A stretch of 64,000 bases of DNA, taken from Geobacillus jurassicus NBRC 107829 (GTDB taxonomy: Bacteria; Bacillota; Bacilli; Bacillales; Anoxybacillaceae). This document shows, in pieces, positions 17,243-28,582 of this stretch (positions are counted from its first letter, which is position 1; every line of letters begins with the position of its first letter). The notes below the pieces were generated by a model. That model was given only the letters and a program-made list of their open reading frames with translations. It had not been told where the DNA came from and searched no databases. The DNA lies in NCBI RefSeq assembly GCF_001544315.1, contig NZ_BCQG01000003.1, positions 1 through 64,000 on the forward strand, in the 5' to 3' direction. The position numbers were made by a program, and so were the translations under genes.

Positions 17243-20200
17243 ATGAAACACTACGGATTACCGGAAGCGCAGGGGCTGTATCGCCCGGAATTTGAACATG
17301 ATGCATGCGGGATCGGGTTTTATGCGCATTTGAAAGGAAAACCGTCGCACGACATTATCGAAAAGGCACTTCATATGCTTCGCCAGCTTGAACACCGCGG
17401 CGGACAAGGGAGCGATCCGGAAACGGGCGATGGCGCGGGCATTATGACGCAAATTCCGCACGAGTATTTTCAAGCGGTGTGCGGCGGGATGAACTTGCCG
17501 GAAAAAGGGCGCTACGGGGTCGGGATGTTCTTTTTGCCGGAAGAGGAAGCGAAACGGGCGTACTATGAATCGATGTTCAATGAGATCGTCGCTCAAGAAG
17601 GGCAACGGCTGCTCGGATGGCGGACAGTTCCGGTCGATCGTGAAAAGCTTGGCAAACTGGCGCGGCAAAGCCAGCCGTTCATCCGCCAAGTGTTTGTCGC
17701 GGCAAGTGATGACGTGGCTGATGAGCTGGCGTTTGAGCGGAAACTGTATGTGATCCGCAAACAGTTCGAAAAATGCGTGGAAAACAACGAGTGCTACGTA
17801 GCAAGCTTTTCAAGCCGGACGATCGTCTATAAAGGGCTTTTGACGCCGGAACAAATCGATGCATTTTATTTGGATTTGCAAGACGAACGGTTCCGCTCGG
17901 CGTTCGCCCTCGTGCATTCGCGCTTCAGCACAAACACGTTCCCGAGCTGGGAGCGGGCCCATCCGAACCGTTATTTGATCCACAACGGCGAGATCAACAC
18001 GCTGCGCGGCAACGTCAACTGGATGGCGGCGCGCGAGAAGCAGTTTGTCTCGGAAGCGTTCGGCGCGGATTTGGAAAAAGTCCTGCCGATTTTGGATACG
18101 AACGGCAGCGACTCGTCGATTTTGGATAACGCGTTTGAATTTTTTGTTCTGGCAGGCCGCAAGCCGGCCCATGTCGCGATGATGCTCATTCCGGAGCCTT
18201 GGTTTTGGGATGAGCAAATGGACGACGCGAAAAAGGCGTTTTACGAGTATCATAGCTGTTTGATGGAGCCGTGGGACGGCCCGACGGCGATTTCGTTCAC
18301 GGACGGCAAGCAAATCGGCGCCATTTTGGACCGGAACGGCCTGCGTCCGGCCCGCTATTACGTCACCAAAGACGACTACATTATTTTCTCATCCGAAGTC
18401 GGCGTCATTGATGTCGACCCGAACAACATTTTATATAAGGAACGGCTGAGCCCGGGGAAAATGCTGTTGGTTGACCTGGAGCAAGGGCGCATCATCTCCG
18501 ATCAGGAAATCAAGGAAGAAATGGCTCATGAAAAGCCATATCGCCAATGGATCAACGAGCAAATGATCACGCTTGGCGATCTGGAAATTCCGGAGGACGT
18601 CGAAGCGCCGAAGCAGCTCGTCAAACTGCAAAAAGCGTTCGGCTACACGTTTGAAGATGTGGAAAAAACGATTTTGCCGATGGCGGCGGAAGGAAAAGAT
18701 CCGACCGGCGCCATGGGCATGGACGCTCCGCTTGCCGTGCTGTCGGAGCGGCCGCAAAGTTTGTTCAACTACTTCAAGCAGCTGTTCGCCCAAGTGACAA
18801 ATCCGCCGATTGATGCGATCCGCGAATATGTCGTCACCTCGACGATGACACTTCTTGGAAAAGAAGGGAACATTTTGCATCCGGGCGCCAAAGCGGCGCG
18901 GCGCATCCGCCTTGAGACGCCGCTGTTGACGAACGAGGAACTGGCGGCGTTAAAAGCGAACCCGCATCCGGAATTTGCGTGTGTGGTGCTGCCGACGCTG
19001 TTTACTGATGATTTGAAACAGGCGCTTGATGAGCTGTTTGCCAAAGCGGATGAAGCGATCGAAAGCGGGGCGGCGCTTCTTGTGCTGTCCGACCGCGGCG
19101 TTGATGAAACACATGTCGCCATTCCGGTTTTGTTGGCGACAAGCGGGCTTCACCAGCATCTTGTCCGCAAAGGGACGCGCACGAACGTCAGCCTGCTTAT
19201 CGAAAGCGGCGAGGCGCGCGAGGTGCATCATTTTGCGGCGCTCATCGGCTACGGGGCGGACGCCATCAACCCGTACTTGGCGCTGGAGACGATCCGCCAA
19301 GCATCAGAAAACGGCACGATCGCCTTGTCTTACCGTGAAGCGGTGAAAACATATATCAAGGCGGCTGTTGACGGCGTCGTCAAAGTGATGTCGAAAATGG
19401 GCATTTCGACGGTGCAAAGCTACCGCGGCGCACAAATTTTTGAGGCGGTCGGCATCGGCAACGATGTCATCGATGAGTACTTTACCGGCACGGCATCGCA
19501 AATTGGCGGCATCGGGCTTGCGGAAATCGCCAAAGAAGCGAAAATGCGCCATGAGTCCGCATTTGGCGCACGGTACGAAGACGATGTGCTGGATACGGGC
19601 AGCGAGTTGCAATGGCGCCGCAACGGCGAACATCACGCGTTCAACCCGAAGACGATCCATTTGCTGCAGTGGGCATGCCGGAAAAACGATTACAACCTCT
19701 ATAAACAATATTCGAAACTGGCCAATGAAGAACAGTTGACGTTCTTGCGCAATTTGTTCGATTTCGATTCGAGCCGACAGCCGGTGCCGATTGAGGAAGT
19801 CGAACCGGTCGAGTCGATCGTCCGCCGCTTTAAAACAGGGGCCATGTCGTTCGGTTCGATCAGCCAGGAAGCTCATGAGGCGCTGGCGATCGCTATGAAC
19901 CGGATCGGCGGAAAAAGCAACAGCGGCGAGGGCGGCGAAGACCCGGCCCGCTATGTGAAAGATGAAAACGGCGACTGGCGCCGCAGCGCGATCAAACAAG
20001 TGGCGTCCGGACGTTTTGGCGTAAAAAGCCATTATTTGGTCAATGCCGATGAATTGCAAATCAAAATGGCCCAAGGAGCAAAACCAGGCGAAGGCGGGCA
20101 GCTTCCGGCCAACAAAGTGTATCCGTGGGTCGGCAAAGTGCGCGGCTCCACGCCGGGGGTGGAGCTTATTTCTCCGCCGCCGCACCATGACATTTACTCG

Positions 20201-21802
20201 ATTGAAGATTTGGCCCAACTCATTTATGATTTGAAAAACGCCAACAAAGACGCGCGCATCAGCGTCAAGCTCGTCGCGAAAGCCGGCGTTGGCACGATCG
20301 CGGCCGGGGTGGCGAAAGGGAACGCCGATGTCATTGTCATCAGCGGCTATGACGGCGGCACGGGTGCGTCGCCGAAAACGAGCATCAAGCATGCCGGCCT
20401 GCCGTGGGAGCTTGGGTTGGCGGAAACGCACCAAACACTCATGCTCAACGGGTTGCGCGACCGCGTCATCTTGGAAACGGACGGAAAACTGATGACCGGC
20501 CGCGATGTCGTGATGGCGGCGCTGTTTGGCGCTGAAGAGTTCGGCTTTGCGACCGCTCCGCTCGTTGTTTTAGGCTGTGTCATGATGCGCGTCTGCCATT
20601 TGGATACATGCCCGGTCGGCGTGGCGACGCAAAATCCGGAGCTGCGCAAAAAATTCACCGGGAAGCCAGAACATGTCGTCAACTTTATGTACTTTGTCGC
20701 TCAAGAAGTGCGGGAAATTATGGCGGAGCTCGGCTTCCGCACGATCGACGAAATGGTCGGCCGCGTCGATGTCTTGAAGGTAAGTGAGCGGGCGAAAGCG
20801 CATTGGAAAGCGAAACATCTCGACCTGTCGCGTCTTCTGTACCAAGTCGATGGACCGCGCACTTGCAGCAAAGGGCAAAACCATCGTTTGGAAGAGACGC
20901 TTGATCATACAGAAATTTTGCCGGCGGTGCAGCCAGCGCTTGAGCGGCAGGAGCTGATCGAACTTCACCTCGCCATCCGCAACGTCCACCGCACGGTCGG
21001 GGCGATGACCGGCAGCGAGATTTCGAAACGCTACGGTGAGGAAGGGTTGCCGGATGATACGATCCGCCTCCATTTCACCGGATCGGCCGGGCAAAGTTTT
21101 GCGGCGTTTGTGCCGAAAGGGATGACGCTCGAGCTCGTCGGCGACGCGAACGACTACGTCGGCAAAGGGCTTTCGGGCGGCAAAGTGATCGTCCGTCCGC
21201 CGCATGAGGCGCCGTTTGCCGCAACGGACAACGTCATTATCGGCAACGTCGCCTTCTACGGGGCGACGAGCGGCGAGGCGTACATTCGCGGCCGCGCAGG
21301 CGAGCGGTTCTGTGTGCGCAACAGCGGCGTTCATGCCGTTGTTGAGGGAGTCGGCGATCACGGCTGTGAATATATGACCGGCGGCCGCGTCGTCATCCTC
21401 GGTTCGATTGGCAAAAACTTCGCCGCTGGCATGTCCGGGGGCATCGCTTACGTTCTCGCTGACGAAGACAGCTGGCAGCAAACCGCCAACCTTGAGCTCG
21501 TCTCGTTTGAGCGGCTCGAAGACGAGGAAGAAATTCGCGACGTGCGCCGGATGATCGAAAACCATTACCGCTATACGGGAAGCCCGCGGGCGGCGTTAGT
21601 GCTCGAAGAGTGGGATGCGTATGTCCACCGGTTTGTCAAAGTCATTCCGCGCAACTATAAACTGATGATTGAAACGATTCAAACGCTCGAGCAATCTGGA
21701 TTTTCACATGAAGAAGCCGTCATGGCGGCGTTTGAAACGGTGGCGAAACGGAAAAAAGCGGCTGCCGTCGGTGTCCATGTGTTGCAAGCGGCCGCGAAAT
21801 AA
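17243..21802 (+). CDS. gltA: Glutamate synthase [NADPH] large subunit
   Basis: A 1519-residue glutamate synthase alpha subunit, the normal size. The frame is open further upstream (to 17132), but ATG 17243 has the GGGAGGGGAAGGC ribosome binding site and gives the expected propeptide: cleavage after residue 21 would expose catalytic Cys22 (HDACGIGF). Domains in order are class II glutamine amidotransferase (22 to about 420), the central domain, the FMN-binding synthase barrel ([17 protein letters not shown]) with the 3Fe-4S Cys set ([15 protein letters not shown]), and the C-terminal beta-helix ([11 protein letters not shown]). It makes glutamate from glutamine and 2-oxoglutarate with gltB. 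Confidence 0.97.
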   Translation: MKHYGLPEAQGLYRPEFEHDACGIGFYAHLKGKPSHDIIEKALHMLRQLEHRGGQGSDPETGDGAGIMTQIPHEYFQAVCGGMNLPEKGRYGVGMFFLPEEEAKRAYYESMFNEIVAQEGQRLLGWRTVPVDREKLGKLARQSQPFIRQVFVAASDDVADELAFERKLYVIRKQFEKCVENNECYVASFSSRTIVYKGLLTPEQIDAFYLDLQDERFRSAFALVHSRFSTNTFPSWERAHPNRYLIHNGEINTLRGNVNWMAAREKQFVSEAFGADLEKVLPILDTNGSDSSILDNAFEFFVLAGRKPAHVAMMLIPEPWFWDEQMDDAKKAFYEYHSCLMEPWDGPTAISFTDGKQIGAILDRNGLRPARYYVTKDDYIIFSSEVGVIDVDPNNILYKERLSPGKMLLVDLEQGRIISDQEIKEEMAHEKPYRQWINEQMITLGDLEIPEDVEAPKQLVKLQKAFGYTFEDVEKTILPMAAEGKDPTGAMGMDAPLAVLSERPQSLFNYFKQLFAQVTNPPIDAIREYVVTSTMTLLGKEGNILHPGAKAARRIRLETPLLTNEELAALKANPHPEFACVVLPTLFTDDLKQALDELFAKADEAIESGAALLVLSDRGVDETHVAIPVLLATSGLHQHLVRKGTRTNVSLLIESGEAREVHHFAALIGYGADAINPYLALETIRQASENGTIALSYREAVKTYIKAAVDGVVKVMSKMGISTVQSYRGAQIFEAVGIGNDVIDEYFTGTASQIGGIGLAEIAKEAKMRHESAFGARYEDDVLDTGSELQWRRNGEHHAFNPKTIHLLQWACRKNDYNLYKQYSKLANEEQLTFLRNLFDFDSSRQPVPIEEVEPVESIVRRFKTGAMSFGSISQEAHEALAIAMNRIGGKSNSGEGGEDPARYVKDENGDWRRSAIKQVASGRFGVKSHYLVNADELQIKMAQGAKPGEGGQLPANKVYPWVGKVRGSTPGVELISPPPHHDIYSIEDLAQLIYDLKNANKDARISVKLVAKAGVGTIAAGVAKGNADVIVISGYDGGTGASPKTSIKHAGLPWELGLAETHQTLMLNGLRDRVILETDGKLMTGRDVVMAALFGAEEFGFATAPLVVLGCVMMRVCHLDTCPVGVATQNPELRKKFTGKPEHVVNFMYFVAQEVREIMAELGFRTIDEMVGRVDVLKVSERAKAHWKAKHLDLSRLLYQVDGPRTCSKGQNHRLEETLDHTEILPAVQPALERQELIELHLAIRNVHRTVGAMTGSEISKRYGEEGLPDDTIRLHFTGSAGQSFAAFVPKGMTLELVGDANDYVGKGLSGGKVIVRPPHEAPFAATDNVIIGNVAFYGATSGEAYIRGRAGERFCVRNSGVHAVVEGVGDHGCEYMTGGRVVILGSIGKNFAAGMSGGIAYVLADEDSWQQTANLELVSFERLEDEEEIRDVRRMIENHYRYTGSPRAALVLEEWDAYVHRFVKVIPRNYKLMIETIQTLEQSGFSHEEAVMAAFETVAKRKKAAAVGVHVLQAAAK

Positions 21803-21948
21803 GGTCTTCCTTTCGGACGGCTGTGGCATGGCGGCGCCGCTTTGGCCCCGCGGCCGCGCGGGGCTCGCTTTTTGACTGGCCTAACAGGCGGGAAGGCCGC
21901 ATCGGGGAGAAGAGAGGACGTGTACGGAAAGTAAGGAGGGGAACCATC

Positions 21949-23430
<1,482 letters not shown>

Positions 23431-23439
23431 TGGTTGTTT

Positions 23440-23478
23440 CCTCCTTAAAAAGCGGCGCTTTTTAAGGAGGATTTTTTG
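23440..23478 (+). terminator. Rho-independent terminator of gltAB
   Basis: CCTCCTTAAAAAGC (23440-23453) and GCTTTTTAAGGAGG (23457-23470) form a perfect 14-bp stem followed by ATTTTTTG. Confidence 0.92.
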
Positions 23479-23511
23479 TTTTGCTGGAAAAGGAATATAA
23501 GGAGGAGAGTG

Positions 23512-24123
23512 GTGCTCAACATGAATCGACGATTATGGATCACGTCGGTCATAGGCTTTGCCCTTTTTTTGCTTGTTTGGGCGGCGATGGCCAATGGGTT
23601 GACAAAGGCCATCGATCAAGGTGGGCTGCGGTTGTTTGATTCATGGCAATGGTTTGATCCGTTCACCTTCTTGGGCAATGGGAAAACAATCGGCGCGGTT
23701 AGCGTGATGTTGGTCATCTGTTTATGGTTTTTTCGGCGCGATGTGTATGGGATGGTGTTAGTAGCAGTGGCTGTTGGCGGGGGATATGGCATCAATGAGT
23801 GGCTAAAACATATCATTGGACGGGCTCGACCGCCTCATGCTGAAATCGGCGGGTTCAGTTTTCCAAGCGGCCATGCGATGATTGGGACGATTTACTTGTT
23901 GCTTTTGGCGTACTTTTTGGCGCAAACGCGCACGAAGCGCGGCGAGCGGGCCGCGATTTACGGCGTTTTTGGAGCGCTTGCACTGTTGACCGGCTTAAGC
24001 CGGTTAAGTCTGCAAGTGCATTATCCGTCTGATGTGCTCGGCGGGTTTTTGCTTGGGGGTGCCTACGTATCGGCCTGCCTTGCCCTTTACCGCACGCTCG
24101 TCGAGCGGCGCGAGCGTTTATAG
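23512..24123 (+). CDS. PAP2-family membrane phosphatase
   Basis: About 203 residues with five or six transmembrane segments. All three phosphatidic acid phosphatase motifs are present: KHIIGRARPPH, the PSGHAM motif and SRLSLQVHYPSDVLGG. The start is either GTG 23512 or ATG 23521; GGAGGAGAG at 23501-23509 fits the GTG slightly better. Likely substrates are undecaprenyl pyrophosphate, phosphatidylglycerol phosphate or phosphatidic acid at the outer face of the membrane; the sequence does not decide between them. It is a single gene directly after the gltAB terminator. Confidence 0.87.
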   Translation: MLNMNRRLWITSVIGFALFLLVWAAMANGLTKAIDQGGLRLFDSWQWFDPFTFLGNGKTIGAVSVMLVICLWFFRRDVYGMVLVAVAVGGGYGINEWLKHIIGRARPPHAEIGGFSFPSGHAMIGTIYLLLLAYFLAQTRTKRGERAAIYGVFGALALLTGLSRLSLQVHYPSDVLGGFLLGGAYVSACLALYRTLVERRERL

Positions 24124-24300
24124 TACGATTATAGTTAGAGAATAACAAAAAACGATTTTTGTCCCATTTTTGTCGGTTGTGAAGTGGATTTGCGGCTTTA
24201 TGCTGGGCCTTGACGCTGTCGAAAGGAAGGAGAAAATCTCTTTTTCTATACTATCGTGTTTATCGGGATAGTGATACAATGGGAGAAAGGAGGTGAAACG

Positions 24301-25278
24301 ATGGGACAAGCCGAACTAGTGCAAATGATGGCCGAACTGCTTGACCAAAAGCTGCATCCCGTCCATGTCCGGCTCGATCGAATCGAAGGAAATGTCCGAG
24401 CGCTTCAGGAAGGACAGGCGCGCCTGGAAGGAGAAGTGCAAGCGCTCAAGGAAGGGCAAGCGCGCCTCGAAGGAGAAGTGCAAGCGCTCAAGGAAGGACA
24501 GGCGCGCCTGGAAGGAGAAGTGCAAGCGCTCAAGGAAGGGCAAGCGCGCCTCGAAGGAGAAGTGCAAGCGCTCAAGGAAGGACAGGCGCGCCTCGAAGGA
24601 GAAGTGCAAGCGCTCAAGGAAGGACAGGCGCGCCTGGAAGGAGAAGTGCAAGCGCTCAAGGAAGGGCAAGCGCGCCTCGAAGGAGAAGTGCAAGCGCTCA
24701 AGGAAGGACAGGCGCGCCTCGAAGGAGAAGTGCAAGCGCTCAAGGAAGGGCAAGCGCGCCTCGAAGGAGAAGTGCAAGCGCTCAAGGAAGGACAGGCGCG
24801 CCTCGAAGATGAAGTGCAGCTGCTGCAGAAGGGACAAGTCCGCTTGGAGCAACGGCTTCATCGGGTTGAGGATGATGTGCGTACCTTAAAAGTGGATATG
24901 GAAGCAGTGAAAGGCGACGTTCAAACATTGAAAGCCGACATGGATGAAGTGAAAGGCGACGTTCAAACATTGAAAGCCGACATGGATGAAGTGAAAGGCG
25001 ACGTTCAAACATTGAAAACCGATATGGACGCGGTCAAGGATGATGTTCAAACATTGAAAGAAGGACAGCAACGGCTTGAAGAAAAAGTGGACTACCTTGC
25101 TACAGAAATGCGGAGCCACTTCCGCCACATCGAAAACATGCTCCATAAGCATCAGGCTGCTCTTGATATGGCTTCGCGCGAATTCTCTTCCAAACAGACA
25201 TCCATCGATTATTTGATGAAAAAAGTCGCAGAGCATGATATGGAAATTTTCCACTTAAAAAATTATCTCCAACCATAA
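24301..25278 (+). CDS. Coiled-coil protein made of 14-residue tandem repeats
   Basis: A 325-residue soluble protein with no recognised enzymatic domain. After a short N-terminus (residues 1-33) it has ten copies of the 14-residue unit ALKEGQARLEGEVQ, a degenerate eleventh (LLQKGQVRLEQ), then a second 14-residue family (VKGDVQTLKADMDE) repeated three to four times. A non-repetitive tail of about 75 residues follows. Fourteen residues is two heptads, and the hydrophobic spacing (L, L, V) fits a long parallel coiled coil. AAAGGAGGTGAAACG gives a strong start at 24301. Function is unknown; a scaffold, a fibre-like protein or a partner-binding rod are options. Confidence 0.8.
   Translation: MGQAELVQMMAELLDQKLHPVHVRLDRIEGNVRALQEGQARLEGEVQALKEGQARLEGEVQALKEGQARLEGEVQALKEGQARLEGEVQALKEGQARLEGEVQALKEGQARLEGEVQALKEGQARLEGEVQALKEGQARLEGEVQALKEGQARLEGEVQALKEGQARLEDEVQLLQKGQVRLEQRLHRVEDDVRTLKVDMEAVKGDVQTLKADMDEVKGDVQTLKADMDEVKGDVQTLKTDMDAVKDDVQTLKEGQQRLEEKVDYLATEMRSHFRHIENMLHKHQAALDMASREFSSKQTSIDYLMKKVAEHDMEIFHLKNYLQP
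24400..24819 (+). repeat. 42-bp minisatellite, ten tandem copies
   Basis: Ten exactly in-register 42-nt units run from 24400 to 24819. They fall into three sequence types that differ at two sites (GGACAG..CCTGG, GGGCAA..CCTCG, GGACAG..CCTCG) arranged A B A B C A B C B C. The mosaic order points to recombination or slippage. The array is open in several frames on both strands because 42 is a multiple of 3. Confidence 0.95.
24906..25040 (+). repeat. Second 42-bp tandem repeat block
   Basis: Units of the form GTGAAAGGCGACGTTCAA plus CATTGAAAGCCGACATGGATGA recur with a 42-nt period, two nearly identical and two diverged. They encode the TLKADMDEVKGDVQ coiled-coil family. Confidence 0.85.
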
Positions 25279-25304
25279 GGTTCTTCACCGCAACAAAGAA
25301 GAAA

Positions 25305-25378
25305 GTCTAGAAGGCCGGGGCAACTAGGAAAACACGATTGAATACGCCGTGTTGTCGCTGGCCTTCTAGACAGCTTTT
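25305..25378 (+). terminator. Long-looped hairpin after the coiled-coil gene
   Basis: GTCTAGAAGGCC (25305-25316) and GGCCTTCTAGAC (25360-25371) form a perfect 12-bp stem closing a 43-nt loop with an inner CACG..CGTG stem. AGCTTTTC follows. It is a terminator or an attenuator for the next gene. Confidence 0.5.
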
Positions 25379-25420
25379 CAGCATATGTTAGAAAAGATAA
25401 AGTCACAAGGGGGAAGCGAT

Positions 25421-27514
25421 ATGGCGGCCCGTATCGTGAAAACGGGGTATGCGTTGGCGTTTTTGTGCATCATTGCCGGTATTGTTTATTTTTTTGCTGC
25501 CAACTGGCCTGAGATGGGGCGAGAGGCGAAAGTCGGGATCAGCATCGGCATGATGGCGGGGTTTTACGTCGCAAGCGCCGCGCTGACGGGCCGCCATCGT
25601 TTTTTAGGACGCTGGATGTTGGTCGGCGGGGTCTTGTCATTTGGCATCGCGTTGGCGTTGCTTGGACAAATTTACAATTCACATGCTGACAGTTATTGGC
25701 TATTTCTTGTCTGGCTTGTGCCGACTGCCGTGCTGGCGCGGCTGACAAAAGAACTGCCGCTGTCGGTTATCGCGCTTGGTTTGTTGCAACTTGCGTGCTG
25801 GTTTTATTATTTTCCATCCGCTTATCGGATTGAGTGGACGGAATGGTCGTCGTTTGGGTTGCTTTTATTGTTTGCGGCAGTAAACGGTGTGCTGTTTTTC
25901 GCCGGCCGCACGCCGTTGGTCGCCCACCTCGCTTATATAGCCATGCATGGCTGGCTGCTCGCGGTTGGGGTGACGGGGTTTTCGTATGGGCGCGACGTCT
26001 GGTGGCCGTACGTTTATGCGGTGCTGCTTGCCGGGCAGCTTTATTATTTTCTTGTCATTGCCAAACAGCGGTCGTATGTGTTGTTGACGAGTTTGTTTGC
26101 CGGGCTGTTTTTATTGATTCAGTATGTCCGTCTGCTTGCCGAGCATTTCGAGACATGGCTGCTTCTTATTGGGCTTATGGCAGCCGTTGCAGTGCTATAC
26201 GGTGGAATTGTGCTATTGCGGCGGACTGGGCTGTTTTCAGCGGAGACGAAAGCCGGGAGGCGGTTTTTGGCGGCGTTTCAAGCCATTGTCACGCTTGCGG
26301 CATCGGCGTTGGCGACGGCGAGCCTACTCGGTTTGTATTTGCTTTGGGCGGAGTCATGGTCGCCGTATGTGCTCTTTTTCATCTCCATTTTTGGGTTTGT
26401 TGTTCCCGCCTCGCTTGGGTGGCGCTGGAATGCCGCGGTTCGCTATACGCTCCTTGCTGTTGGCTACGGGCTTGGGTTGACGATGGCGTGGGAGGTGTCT
26501 CGGGCGGCGCTGTTCATCTATGCCATCGGGCTTGCTATCGGGTTGGTCCGCTCGTCAGACAGTGGGGTGCGCCGGCTGACGACGGTGGCACTGACGCTAT
26601 ATTTGGGGATAGGGCTTGATTCGGTCGTGGATGACGGACGGATGGTGCTGCTTGCGCTGGCTTTCGTCAACGGTGGACTGTATGCATACGGCCGATGGAG
26701 CGGAGCGCCGCCTCTCACTCCGCTCGTTTTGGCGTTCGGCGCGCTTGGGATCGCGACAAGCGTTGATGTGTTTGCGGCTGATGGGCTGTACGTTGCTTTG
26801 AATATCGCCATGCTTGCCGCGCTTGCCTTCTTTCTTTTTCGTGGGCGGCGGCTGGAGCGTAAGGTCGCTTCGGTGTATTTCGTGCTTTATCTCGTGTTGA
26901 AATATTATGAGCTGGCGTGGAACTTGCTTCATAAATCGGTCAGTTTGTTGGCGGCGGGAGGCATGCTGCTCGCATGGATGGTCTGGCTGGAGAAACGAAA
27001 TGGCCTTGCATGGACCGGTGGAGTGCGCTGGAGCCGGCGCGTTTCGCTGCTTGTGCTCGCTGTAGTTGCCGTCCAATTTTCGTTCTTAGGTTATACCGTG
27101 TGGCAAAAGGAACGTCTGTTGCGATATGGCGATGTCGTGAAACTCGAGCTTGAGCCGTTGGATCCACGCTCACTGTTGCAAGGAGATTACATTGAGCTTC
27201 GGTACGATATTTCCACGATTCCATCATTGGACGGCAACGGACGGGTGCAAGTTGGATTGCGAAAAGGAGTGGACGGGGTGCATCGTTTGGCCGGAGTATA
27301 CGCGGTCAATGGAGAAAAAAGAGCAGGATACGCGCCGCAGCCGGGGGATGTGATCATCACTGGCACGTTTCACGGCCCGCAAGTGGTGTATGGCATTGAG
27401 TCGTATTTCGTCCCGGAAAAGACAGGGGAGAAATGGCGAGAGAGCGCCCGCTTTGCCTATGTGCGTGTCAGCGAAAACGGTGATGCACTGCTTGAGGCGA
27501 TCAGCGCAAAATGA
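25421..27514 (+). CDS. DUF2157 / GDYXXLXY-domain multi-pass membrane protein
   Basis: About 697 residues from ATG 25421, which is preceded by AAGGGGG. The N-terminal two-thirds contain more than a dozen hydrophobic segments in the style of DUF2157 and DUF4401. After the last membrane segment, an extracytoplasmic C-terminal domain holds the GDYIELRY signature of the GDYXXLXY family. Fusions of these domains are seen in other bacteria; their biochemical function is unknown. It directly precedes, and by a few bases overlaps, a penicillin acylase gene fragment. No operon partner is evident. Confidence 0.8.
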   Translation: MAARIVKTGYALAFLCIIAGIVYFFAANWPEMGREAKVGISIGMMAGFYVASAALTGRHRFLGRWMLVGGVLSFGIALALLGQIYNSHADSYWLFLVWLVPTAVLARLTKELPLSVIALGLLQLACWFYYFPSAYRIEWTEWSSFGLLLLFAAVNGVLFFAGRTPLVAHLAYIAMHGWLLAVGVTGFSYGRDVWWPYVYAVLLAGQLYYFLVIAKQRSYVLLTSLFAGLFLLIQYVRLLAEHFETWLLLIGLMAAVAVLYGGIVLLRRTGLFSAETKAGRRFLAAFQAIVTLAASALATASLLGLYLLWAESWSPYVLFFISIFGFVVPASLGWRWNAAVRYTLLAVGYGLGLTMAWEVSRAALFIYAIGLAIGLVRSSDSGVRRLTTVALTLYLGIGLDSVVDDGRMVLLALAFVNGGLYAYGRWSGAPPLTPLVLAFGALGIATSVDVFAADGLYVALNIAMLAALAFFLFRGRRLERKVASVYFVLYLVLKYYELAWNLLHKSVSLLAAGGMLLAWMVWLEKRNGLAWTGGVRWSRRVSLLVLAVVAVQFSFLGYTVWQKERLLRYGDVVKLELEPLDPRSLLQGDYIELRYDISTIPSLDGNGRVQVGLRKGVDGVHRLAGVYAVNGEKRAGYAPQPGDVIITGTFHGPQVVYGIESYFVPEKTGEKWRESARFAYVRVSENGDALLEAISAK

Positions 27515-27695
27515 GCCGAACAAAGCGAAAAATTGGGCGCAGTTTGAACGGGCGCTTGAACATTTCCACATACCGCCGCAAAATTTTGTTTTTGCGGCGA
27601 AAGACGGGACGATTGCCTACAAAGCGAACGGAGAAATTCCGATCCGCAAAAAAAGGAAACTGATGTTGCGGCCAAAACAATTGACGGTGAAGTAA
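27510..27695 (+). pseudogene. Fragment of a penicillin acylase-family (Ntn hydrolase) gene
   Basis: The frame reads NEPNKAKNWAQFERAL, then PPQNFVFAAKDGTIAYKANG and EIPIRKK, matching an internal segment of penicillin G acylase-family proteins. It then diverges into a short unrelated tail and stops. There is no signal peptide, no catalytic N-terminal Ser block and no remainder of the roughly 780-residue enzyme. It overlaps the end of the preceding membrane protein gene by five bases. A deletion has joined the scrap to its neighbour. Confidence 0.7.
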
Positions 27696-27709
27696 GATGG
27701 GGGGAGATC

Positions 27710-28582
27710 CTACTCCCCCGCATAACGTTCAAGCACACGGTCGACCGCTCTGCCGTATGTTTCACCGAACAAGTTCAAATGCACGAGCAAGTAAAACAGC
27801 TGGTAGAGCGGTTTCCGCTCATGATACCCCGGAGAGAGCGGCATGAGCTCGCGATAGCTCTCATAAAACCGGGATGGAAAACCGCCAAACAGCTCGGTGA
27901 AGGCGATCTCAAACTCATGATGGCCGTACAAAACGGACGGGTCGATCAAATACGGGATGCCGTCAGGACCAGGAAGCCAGTTGCCGCTCCATAAATCGCC
28001 ATGCAACAGTGATGGGAAGCAGTCGTTCGGAAGCCAGCGGTCAAGATGATCGAGCAGCCATTCGAGGCTCTTGCGCCGCTTGGCGGGCAGGAGGCCTCTC
28101 TCCGTCGCCCGTTCGATTTGCGGCCTAAGGCGGGCGTCGCGGTAATAGTCGATCCAACGGCCGTACCAGCCGTTTCGCTGCGGCAGCGTTCCGATATATG
28201 TATCGCGGTCAAGCCCAAACGCCGGCCCGCAGCATTGATGGAGGCGGGCAAGGCCGCGGCCGAGCTGTTCGGCTGTTTGCGCCGTTTCTGTTCCTTCGAC
28301 CCATTCCAAGACAAGCCACCCCCAGCCGTCCGCTTCCCCGAAGCCGAAGGCATGCGGAACACGGATGGCGTGCGCTTGCCGGATCAGCTCGAGGCCCATC
28401 TGCTCGGCAGCGAAAAATCCAACTGGCGGAAAACATTGCATTTTCACAAAGTACGTTTGCTTATCGCTTTGGACGCGATAGGCATCATTGATATCGCCGC
28501 CTGAGACGCGGCGCCAATGGCGGATGCGGGAATGATCGCCGATCGATCGGAGCGCCTCTTGCAATATCGTTTCTTTGTTCAT
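27710..28582 (-). CDS. Fructosamine kinase family protein
   Basis: A 290-residue protein kinase-like fold of the fructosamine-3-kinase/YniA family. Visible motifs are the catalytic HGDLWSGN loop, the metal-binding DPSVLYGHHEFE and the N-terminal YFVKM ATP-contacting Lys. Family members phosphorylate ribulosamines or fructosamines on glycated proteins so that the adduct breaks down. Its start overlaps the stop of the sirtuin gene by 4 nt (ATGA), so the two are translationally coupled. That pairs protein deglycation with protein deacylation, both relevant to protein damage at high temperature. Confidence 0.9.
   Translation of the reverse strand: MNKETILQEALRSIGDHSRIRHWRRVSGGDINDAYRVQSDKQTYFVKMQCFPPVGFFAAEQMGLELIRQAHAIRVPHAFGFGEADGWGWLVLEWVEGTETAQTAEQLGRGLARLHQCCGPAFGLDRDTYIGTLPQRNGWYGRWIDYYRDARLRPQIERATERGLLPAKRRKSLEWLLDHLDRWLPNDCFPSLLHGDLWSGNWLPGPDGIPYLIDPSVLYGHHEFEIAFTELFGGFPSRFYESYRELMPLSPGYHERKPLYQLFYLLVHLNLFGETYGRAVDRVLERYAGE

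Noticed and set aside
19304-21565. Long open frames (376 and 331 codons) on the minus strand inside gltA
   Set aside because: They are antisense to a highly conserved gene, encode Arg/His-rich products without family features and arise from GC-rich third codon positions.
24241-24300. TACAAT at 24275-24280 as promoter of the coiled-coil gene
   Set aside because: It is too close to the ribosome binding site and lacks a -35 at the right distance.
24316-24861. Open frames in other phases and on the other strand of the 42-bp repeat
   Set aside because: A 42-nt period keeps several frames free of stops by arithmetic. Only the frame starting at 24301 has a ribosome binding site and heptad logic.
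28046-28504. 152-codon plus-strand open frame inside the fructosamine kinase gene
   Set aside because: It is antisense to a gene with intact kinase motifs and has no start signals.
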